NCBI GenBank assembly: GCA_002084535.1
Contig: NBLI01000111.1
Coordinates: forward strand, 1-6,125
Direction of reading: 5' to 3'
Length of the DNA: 6,125 nt
DNA from: Candidatus Zhuqueibacterota bacterium 4572_119
Lineage (GTDB): Bacteria; Zhuqueibacterota; Zhuqueibacteria; Thermofontimicrobiales; Thermofontimicrobiaceae
Of this stretch, positions 1-4,675 are shown one piece after another. A program made the position numbers and the translations under genes. Numbering within the stretch: position 1 is the first letter of the stretch; each line of letters opens with the position of its first letter. Below the pieces are notes generated by a model. That model did not search any database. It saw only the letters and a list, made by a program, of their open reading frames with translations, and was not told where the DNA came from.

Positions 1-489
1 AATAACGGGGGTATTCCTAAATTCACGGATATACATAAATACTTCAGCACCATTTATAAAAGCAAAATTCCGCTCCATTGCTCTGCCTATTTCAGGGTAC
101 TCCAATGGGCTTACTTTATATGAAATAAAAAGAACTTCATTTTTATTTGTATTAATTAGCCAGGAATTATTGTTTATCCGCTTGAATGAAGGATCAATGA
201 CACCTGCACCGCTTACGGTGAAATTTGATATTTTCTTCTGAGAATGGTTAAGCTTCAGCGTTTCAAAATCCCATTCCGGCAAAACGCAAAGCAGCCGAGT
301 ATTTGAGACGTTCTCCAAAGTTATATTGACTAAAACTGAACGGCGTGAGGATTCCCTTATTTCCAAATTATAAGTAAGCACTGGCAATGTAGCAGCAAAT
401 ACCGAGTGAACTGCTAAAAATAAAAATATTGCTGTAAAACAAAATTCCAACCAACCAAAAAACTTCAAGCGGAACTTTATTGCATACAT
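1..489 (-). CDS. Exported protein with M61-peptidase-like N-terminal domain (partial, C-terminus off window)
   Basis: Only the first 163 residues are in the window; the frame is open through base 1. The start is the ATG at 489-487, with AAGGG (497-501) seven bases upstream; the other nearby ATGs are out of frame. Residues about 15-32 form a hydrophobic segment (FCFTAIFLFLAVHSVFA) ending in a plausible signal-peptidase I site after VFA, so the product is probably exported. The mature part has the layout of the beta-rich N-terminal domain of M61 glycyl aminopeptidase-like proteins: an LPEW segment near 69-72, a W at 110, an ISYKV strand at 122-126, and NGAEVFMYI at 146-154. The HExxH catalytic domain and the PDZ domain expected for the family would lie beyond the window and cannot be verified. 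It starts 23 bases after the prs stop and is probably co-transcribed with it. It could instead be another exported beta-sandwich protein. Confidence 0.6.
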   Translation of the reverse strand, partial: MYAIKFRLKFFGWLEFCFTAIFLFLAVHSVFAATLPVLTYNLEIRESSRRSVLVNITLENVSNTRLLCVLPEWDFETLKLNHSQKKISNFTVSGAGVIDPSFKRINNNSWLINTNKNEVLFISYKVSPLEYPEIGRAMERNFAFINGAEVFMYIREFRNTPVI

Positions 490-512
490 TTTAATACCCT
501 TTTCATTTTTGT

Positions 513-1472
513 TTAGCTTATCCAATCAATCGGTTTAAATAATTTGCTCAAAGGATCTCCGTTATGAATTGAAGAAATCGCGTCACTCAATAATGGAGCC
601 ACTGATAATTGTGTTATTTTTTTGTGCCGAAATTCTTTTTTTAGCGGCAATGTATCAGTAATAATCAATTGGTTAATGGGACTATTCTCCAATATTTCCA
701 TAAAATCTTCATTAATTACCGCGTGAGTAATGCATGCCAATATTTTTCGGGCTCCCTTTTGTTTGAGCAAATCACCAATTGCCACCAGGGTTCCCCCACT
801 AATAATCATGTCATCAACAATGATCACGTCCTTTCCCTCGACTTCACCTATGAGATGAGTGATTTCAGCGGTTTCCCGATACCCGTGCCGGACCTTGCTC
901 CCCAGAGCGACAATCGCATTTAATTCATACGCGAAATTATCCGCCATTTTTGCTGCTCCAAAATCGGGCGCGACAATAACCACATCGGAAAGATTGAGTG
1001 AGTTTAAATGCTTACAAAAAACAGGCATGGCATACAAGTTATCAACTGGAATTTTAAAAAAACCCTGAATTTGAGGTGGTTGGAGATCGATAGTTAAAAC
1101 TCGGTCAGCGCCGGTCGCTTCAATAATTTCCGATACGACCTTTGCCCGTACTGAAACCCGGGGCTCGTCTTTTTTATCACCTTTGGTATAAGGAAAAAAT
1201 GGAAGCACAAGATTTACTGATGCGGCGCTTGATCTTTTAAACGCATCGATAAAAAAAAGTGTCTCCATGATAAGATCGTTCACAGGAGTAATGCCGGATT
1301 GGATAAAAAATATCTCTTTGCGTCGAACATTTTCGAGCAATTTTACATAAATATTCCCCTCTGAAAATTGAAAAAACTTGGCTTTACCAGGAGTTATGGC
1401 TAATCGATTGCAGATTTTTGTTACCAACTCCTGGTTCGAGCTGCCAGAAAATATTTTCATTTCATCAACCAT
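513..1472 (-). CDS. prs: Ribose-phosphate diphosphokinase (PRPP synthetase)
   Basis: A 319-residue cytosolic enzyme that makes PRPP from ribose 5-phosphate and ATP for nucleotide, His and Trp synthesis. Visible motifs: N-terminal KIFSGSSNQELV (6-17); ATP-region FSEGNIYVKLLENVR (36-50); YTKGDKKDEPR (95-105), where many Prs have YARQDRK; the QIQGFFKIPVDNLYA segment (134-148); PD170 with FGAAKMA; a flexible-loop K193 and R195; and the PRPP loop VDDMIISGGT (219-228). Length fits the family (about 310-320). The FSEGN, KGDKKDEPR and DDMIISGGT variants match a Prs subfamily I recall, so they need not mean loss of function. The odd residue is Q131, where the family has the His of DLHA. The start is ATG 1472, because GGAGG sits five bases upstream; an in-frame TTG at 1484 overlaps that site and is rejected. 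The gene lies 72 bases after kbl with no obvious pathway link. Confidence 0.93.
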   Translation of the reverse strand: MVDEMKIFSGSSNQELVTKICNRLAITPGKAKFFQFSEGNIYVKLLENVRRKEIFFIQSGITPVNDLIMETLFFIDAFKRSSAASVNLVLPFFPYTKGDKKDEPRVSVRAKVVSEIIEATGADRVLTIDLQPPQIQGFFKIPVDNLYAMPVFCKHLNSLNLSDVVIVAPDFGAAKMADNFAYELNAIVALGSKVRHGYRETAEITHLIGEVEGKDVIIVDDMIISGGTLVAIGDLLKQKGARKILACITHAVINEDFMEILENSPINQLIITDTLPLKKEFRHKKITQLSVAPLLSDAISSIHNGDPLSKLFKPIDWIS

Positions 1473-1475
1473 CTT

Positions 1476-1482
1476 CACCTCC
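1476..1482 (-). promoter_or_regulatory. Ribosome binding site of prs
   Basis: GGAGGTG on the minus strand, with its GGAGG core five bases before the ATG at 1472. It fixes the start of prs and excludes the in-frame TTG at 1484, whose own codons would overlap this site. Confidence 0.85.
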
Positions 1483-1544
1483 AAAAAGGTCGTCCTTCAA
1501 ACACGTGGAATTTTATTGGTAAATGAAAGACCATTAAATATAAT

Positions 1545-2741
1545 TCATTTCAACACGCCAAACTTCTTCCCGGATTCAGTAAACGCTTCAATCGCCTTAT
1601 CCAAATGTTCCTTCTCATGAGCTGCGGAAAGCTGCACGCGAATTCTCGCTTCGCCTTTCGGAACAACAGGAAAGCTGAATCCAATTACGTAAATTCCCCG
1701 TTCGAGTAAATCACTTGCCATATCCTGCGCCAGTCGCGCGTCATAGAGCATGATTGGTACAATAGGGGTTACGCCAGGTTTGATGTCGAATCCGGCGGCT
1801 GTCATATTTTTCCTGAAATATTTCGTGTTCTTTTCAAGTTGGTCACGCAAGCTTGTTGTATTGGATAATTCATTCAAAATTGCCAAAGTAGCGCCGACAA
1901 TCATGGGAGCCAAAGCGTTTGAGAATAAATATGGACGGCTGCGCTGGCGCAGCATCGCGATTAATTCTTTCCTGCCGCTGGTACAGCCACCGGATGCTCC
2001 ACCTAATGCTTTGCCAAAAGTCGTGGTAATTATATCAACTCTATCCATAACGCTAAAATGCTCCGCGGTGCCTCTTCCGGTTTTGCCGATAAAACCTGTA
2101 GAGTGGCTGTCATCGACCATGACTAATGCATCATGTTTTTCAGCCAGATCACAAATTTTATCCAGTTTAGCGATATCACCGTCCATGGAAAAAACACCGT
2201 CGGTGGCAATTAGTTTATAATGGGCTCCTTTATTTCCGGCCTCTTTTAGTTTTTCTTCAAGATCGTCCATATCACCGTGATTGTAACGGAATCTCATCGC
2301 TTTGCACAACCTGATCCCGTCAATAATCGAAGCGTGATTTAACGAATCACTAATCACAGCATCCTGCATTGATAAAAGTGTCTCAAATAAGCCGCCATTG
2401 GCGTCAAAACATGAACTGTAAAGGATAGTGTCTTCAGTACCCAAAAACTCGGAAATTTTATTCTCCAATTCCCTATGAATGTCCTGGGTGCCACATATAA
2501 AGCGCACTGAGCTCATACCATAACCACGTTCGTCCAGTGTCTTTTGCGCGCTCTTCATCATCTTATCATTATTGGATAATCCGAGATAATTATTCGCGCA
2601 AAAATTTAATATCCTCTTTCCATCGCTCAAAGCTATTTCCACACCCTGGGCGCTCGTTATCACCCTCTCATCTTTGAACAGCCCATCTTCCTTTATATGC
2701 CGCAGCTTCTTCTTAAAATCTTCTCTTATTTTCCCGTACAT
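1545..2741 (-). CDS. kbl: Glycine C-acetyltransferase (2-amino-3-ketobutyrate CoA ligase)
   Basis: A PLP-dependent alpha-oxoamine synthase (fold type I) of 398 residues, the same length as E. coli Kbl. In threonine breakdown it cleaves 2-amino-3-ketobutyrate with CoA to glycine and acetyl-CoA; the reaction is reversible. The active site is complete by E. coli numbering: N135-H136 (SLNHASIIDG) stacking on the cofactor, D210 and H213 (VDDSH) holding the pyridine ring, K244 (TFGKALGG) forming the Schiff base, and R368 (ARIRVQ) for the substrate carboxylate. The signature segments FCANNYLGL, VRFICGTQDIHRELE and SSCFDANGG are all present. The start is ATG 2741, with AGGA seven bases upstream; an in-frame TTG two codons earlier is less likely. 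Threonine dehydrogenase (tdh), the usual partner, is not in the window. The preceding gene is a diverged paralog, 159 bases away. Confidence 0.95.
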   Translation of the reverse strand: MYGKIREDFKKKLRHIKEDGLFKDERVITSAQGVEIALSDGKRILNFCANNYLGLSNNDKMMKSAQKTLDERGYGMSSVRFICGTQDIHRELENKISEFLGTEDTILYSSCFDANGGLFETLLSMQDAVISDSLNHASIIDGIRLCKAMRFRYNHGDMDDLEEKLKEAGNKGAHYKLIATDGVFSMDGDIAKLDKICDLAEKHDALVMVDDSHSTGFIGKTGRGTAEHFSVMDRVDIITTTFGKALGGASGGCTSGRKELIAMLRQRSRPYLFSNALAPMIVGATLAILNELSNTTSLRDQLEKNTKYFRKNMTAAGFDIKPGVTPIVPIMLYDARLAQDMASDLLERGIYVIGFSFPVVPKGEARIRVQLSAAHEKEHLDKAIEAFTESGKKFGVLK

Positions 2742-2748
2742 AATCAAA

Positions 2749-2752
2749 TCCT
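2749..2752 (-). promoter_or_regulatory. Ribosome binding site of kbl
   Basis: AGGA on the minus strand, seven bases before ATG 2741. It favours that ATG over the in-frame TTG at 2747, which would leave almost no spacer. The site is weaker than those of prs and the carrier protein. Confidence 0.6.
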
Positions 2753-2811
2753 AACAATTAACTATCATCTTGTAAAACAGCTATTTGGCTTTCATTTATT
2801 GCCAAACTCTG

Positions 2812-2852
2812 CAATTGACAATTGACAATTTTCCATTATCAATTGTCAATTG
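2812..2852. repeat. ATTGACA-unit inverted repeat (hairpin) between the two kbl-type genes
   Basis: The left arm holds overlapping copies of a heptamer (CAATTGACAATTGACAATT, 2812-2830); the right arm is CAATTGTCAATTG (2840-2852). In one register a perfect 12-bp stem (2819-2830 with 2841-2852) closes a 10-base loop; in another a 13-bp stem (2812-2824 with 2840-2852) closes a 15-base loop. It lies 49-89 bases after the stop of the upstream kbl-like gene, and no T-run follows on the minus strand, so it is not a classical intrinsic terminator. It may stabilise a 3' end, act as a protein site, or be a dispersed intergenic repeat. A second small repeat, TTTGGC/GCCAAA (2784-2789 with 2801-2806, loop 11), follows it. 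Nothing else was recognised in the 159-base spacer. Confidence 0.7.
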
Positions 2853-2900
2853 GGTATCTCAAAATTTTCACAACTGCCAACAACAACCATTAATTCTGAA

Positions 2901-4148
2901 TTACATCCCATAAACATCAATTATTTCTTTTTTTGTTTTACCAAGTATATCATATTTTTTACCAACTTTGATAAATGCTTCCAGGGCTTTGTCCAGGTGA
3001 TGTTTTTCATGTCCCGCCGAAATTTGTGTTCTAATTCGAGCCTGACCTTTGGGCACAACAGGAAAAAAGAAACCAATCGCGTAAATTCCTTCCTGGTACA
3101 AATCTTTTGAAAAGTCCTGTGAAAGTTTCGCGTTGAACAACATTACCGGCACAATGGGTGTATCACCTTCTTTAAGAACGAATCCGGCATCAGTCAGACC
3201 TTTGCGCCAATAGTTTGCATTCTCCTCTAACTTATCCCGTCGCTCTGTGCTTTGCGACAAAATATCAAGTACCCGGATAACTCCCGAAACAATTACCGGC
3301 GCCATAGTATTGGAAAATAAATAAGGTCGTGCTTTCTGGCGGCAGAGTTCCACAATTTCCTTTCTGCCAGAAACACATCCACCGGATGCCCCGCCGAGCG
3401 CTTTGCCAAAAGTAGTCGTGATGATGTCGATTTTTCCGAGGACATTATATTGCTCATGAGTCCCGCGACCGGTTTTCCCGATAAAGCCACTGGAATGAGA
3501 ATCATCAACAAAAACAAGCGCGTCGTGCTTTTCCGCCAACGCGACGATTTCGTCCATTTTCGCGGTATCACCGTCCATAGAAAAAACACCATCAGTGATG
3601 ATAACTTTCAAACGCTTGTCAGCGTGCAGTTCCAGCTTTTGCTCCAAATGGCTCATATTGGAATGTTTGTATGTATCATGCTGGGCTTTACATAAACGAA
3701 TACCATCAATAATTGAAGCATGAACCAAACGGTCGGATATCATCACATCATTTTCATTTAAAATTGCCTCAAACACACCGGCATTCGCGTCCATACATGA
3801 CGGAAAAAGAACTGTATCTTCCGTTCCCAAAAACTCTGTCATTTTATTTTCCAATTCACGGTGTATATCCTGAGTCCCACAAATAAATCTCACCGAAGAC
3901 ATTCCATAACCCCGATGGTCCAAGCCTTCGTGGGCAGCTTTTATGACATCAGGATGACTCGATAGTCCGAGGTAATTATTGGAACACATATTAATCACTT
4001 TTTTCAATGACGCGCCTGTGGGAAATTCAACTTCAATATCTGCCGCTTGCGGGGCATGAATAAAGCGCTCTTCTTTAAAAATCCCCTGCCCTTGAATTTC
4101 TTTAATTTCCTGCTGGTATAGCTCTCTTATACTTTTACTAAAAGACAT
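2901..4148 (-). CDS. Kbl-like alpha-oxoamine synthase, paralog beside an acyl carrier protein gene
   Basis: A PLP enzyme of 415 residues, fold type I, very close to the downstream kbl: in the block VRFICGTQDIHRELE and its flanks (residues 80-119) 34 of 40 residues are identical. Catalytic residues are kept: H143, D215 and H218 (VDDSH), the PLP lysine K249 (TFGKALGG) and R373 (ARIRTQ). It should therefore condense an acyl thioester with an amino acid, or run the reverse. Differences from canonical Kbl: V142 replaces the Asn before the cofactor-stacking His; PSCMDANAG (117-124) replaces SSCFDANGG; there is a short insertion at about 41-49; and a C-terminal extension of about 14 residues contains KTKKEIIDVYG. 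The start is ATG 4148, with GGAG (4156-4159) seven bases upstream. The next gene upstream is a carrier protein, then an acyl ligase, so the donor may be an acyl-ACP rather than acyl-CoA (inference). A second glycine C-acetyltransferase is the conservative alternative. Confidence 0.9.
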   Translation of the reverse strand: MSFSKSIRELYQQEIKEIQGQGIFKEERFIHAPQAADIEVEFPTGASLKKVINMCSNNYLGLSSHPDVIKAAHEGLDHRGYGMSSVRFICGTQDIHRELENKMTEFLGTEDTVLFPSCMDANAGVFEAILNENDVMISDRLVHASIIDGIRLCKAQHDTYKHSNMSHLEQKLELHADKRLKVIITDGVFSMDGDTAKMDEIVALAEKHDALVFVDDSHSSGFIGKTGRGTHEQYNVLGKIDIITTTFGKALGGASGGCVSGRKEIVELCRQKARPYLFSNTMAPVIVSGVIRVLDILSQSTERRDKLEENANYWRKGLTDAGFVLKEGDTPIVPVMLFNAKLSQDFSKDLYQEGIYAIGFFFPVVPKGQARIRTQISAGHEKHHLDKALEAFIKVGKKYDILGKTKKEIIDVYGM

Positions 4149-4174
4149 ATTTTTTCTCCAAAATTTTAAAAATT

Positions 4175-4295
4175 AGGTTAAGGTTGAGACTCAGATTTAG
4201 CTGCAAAAAGAAATAAATCGACTTGTTTCATTCATCATAGTATGAAATATTAATTCCGATGCATTTCTACTCAATCTCAATCCTAAACTCAACCT
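4175..4295. repeat. Imperfect 26-base inverted repeat in the ACP to kbl-like spacer
   Basis: The arms at 4175-4200 and 4270-4295 match at 19 of 26 positions as inverted repeats. As minus-strand RNA, G-U pairs raise this to about 22 of 26, with a 69-base loop. The outer end is AGGTT/AACCT, and each arm contains one AGGTTGAG octamer in opposite orientation. The right arm begins four bases after the carrier-protein stop; the left arm lies 15 bases above the ribosome binding site of the kbl-like gene. So the structure, if real, spans most of this 150-base spacer. It could be a relic repeat element, an mRNA structure that sets the ratio of the two proteins, or coincidence in a low-complexity stretch. 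Confidence 0.4.
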
Positions 4296-4298
4296 GTG

Positions 4299-4541
4299 CT
4301 ATATGAATTCTTTAACCAGTTCACAAATATTATTAACAGAATCAAAAGCTTCTGGTGTTGCTTTTTCGTCAGGAATGGAAATGTTGTACTTGTTTTCTAA
4401 AAATCGTTTTAACGAAACCATAGAAAATGAATCGACAATTCCACCGGAAATTAGCGGTGTATCAACTTCGAGTTCTTCGTCGTCGTCTTCAAGGTATTCA
4501 TTTTCGACATATTCCAAAACAGCTTTTTGCATTTCGTCCAT
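4299..4541 (-). CDS. Acyl carrier protein (phosphopantetheine-binding)
   Basis: An acidic protein of 80 residues, the size of a free-standing carrier protein. The attachment serine is S38 in GGIVDSFSMVSL (33-44); the usual ACP motif is DSL, here DSF. Helices expected of the four-helix fold are visible: 1-16 (MDEMQKAVLEYVENEY), an acidic loop (LEDDDEELEVD), helix II from S38 through KRFLENKY, then ISIPDEKATPEAFDSV and a final ICELVKEFI helix. The DSFS/VSL form and the IPDE..TPE..DS tail resemble carrier proteins dedicated to one pathway rather than the fatty-acid AcpP (recollection of family pattern, not tested). The start is ATG 4541, with AAGGAG six bases upstream; an in-frame TTG at 4562 lies upstream of that site. 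It stands between an acyl ligase and an alpha-oxoamine synthase, so it probably carries the acyl group between them. Activation needs a phosphopantetheinyl transferase, not seen here. Confidence 0.92.
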   Translation of the reverse strand: MDEMQKAVLEYVENEYLEDDDEELEVDTPLISGGIVDSFSMVSLKRFLENKYNISIPDEKATPEAFDSVNNICELVKEFI

Positions 4542-4547
4542 TGGTAT

Positions 4548-4553
4548 CTCCTT
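4548..4553 (-). promoter_or_regulatory. Ribosome binding site of the acyl carrier protein gene
   Basis: AAGGAG on the minus strand, six bases before ATG 4541. It decides the start: the longer in-frame version from the TTG at 4562 would translate through this site. Confidence 0.85.
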
Positions 4554-4673
4554 TAAATACAATTTAGTGATTTATGTTTCTTAGATATTTCAATACAAAA
4601 GTATTTTTTAAAACTAAATTTAATCATTTTAATAATGAAAAATATTTTTATTTTTTATAGAAACCACCTCAAC
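4554..4673. other. Very AT-rich spacer between ligase and carrier protein genes
   Basis: In 4561-4660 only 12 of 100 bases are G or C. The stretch holds a 12-base palindrome AAAAATATTTTT (4638-4649) and small hairpins (TCATT/AATGA at 4624-4638; AATAC/GTATT around 4590-4605), all of low stability. No convincing -35/-10 pair and no GC-rich terminator stem with a T-run were found. A promoter for the carrier-protein gene here is possible from composition alone, but cannot be placed. Confidence 0.45.
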
Positions 4674-4675
4674 CT
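4668..4675 (-). repeat. AGGTTGAG octamer, one of three copies (others 4181-4188 and 4288-4295)
   Basis: AGGTTGAG occurs three times in about 500 bases, never deep inside a gene: minus strand at 4668-4675, overlapping the ligase stop codon; minus strand at 4288-4295, four bases after the carrier-protein stop; and plus strand at 4181-4188. Related degenerate GATTGAG units lie beside the second copy. This may be a dispersed intergenic repeat or a processing or protein-binding site; no known element was recognised. Confidence 0.4.

Noticed and set aside
1473..1484. Longer prs start from an in-frame TTG (four extra codons)
   Set aside because: These codons overlap the GGAGG ribosome binding site placed ideally for ATG 1472.
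1483..1497. Possible intrinsic terminator AAGGACGACCTTTTT between kbl and prs
   Set aside because: The stem is only four base pairs and the T-run merges into the prs ribosome binding site; too weak to call.
1750..2220. Plus-strand open frame of 156 codons opposite kbl
   Set aside because: Antisense shadow of a strongly conserved enzyme gene; no recognisable protein features.
2793..2821. Possible promoter for kbl, TTGTCA with 17-base spacing to TAAATG on the minus strand
   Set aside because: The -10 hexamer matches consensus at only three of six positions and the -35 is part of the hairpin repeat.
3293..3592. Minus-strand 99-codon frame inside the kbl-like gene
   Set aside because: Out-of-frame shadow; the correct frame carries all the catalytic residues.
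2901..4148. Reading the Kbl-like gene as BioF or serine palmitoyltransferase because of its ACP neighbour
   Set aside because: The sequence is far closer to the adjacent Kbl (34 of 40 identical in one block), so only a Kbl-like alpha-oxoamine synthase can be supported.
4542..4562. Longer carrier-protein start from a TTG (seven extra codons)
   Set aside because: The extra codons run through AAGGAG, the evident ribosome binding site for ATG 4541.
4303..4584. Plus-strand serine-rich reading frame of 93 codons opposite the carrier protein
   Set aside because: Its serine run is simply the complement of the acidic Asp/Glu codons of the ACP; no ribosome binding site or family resemblance.
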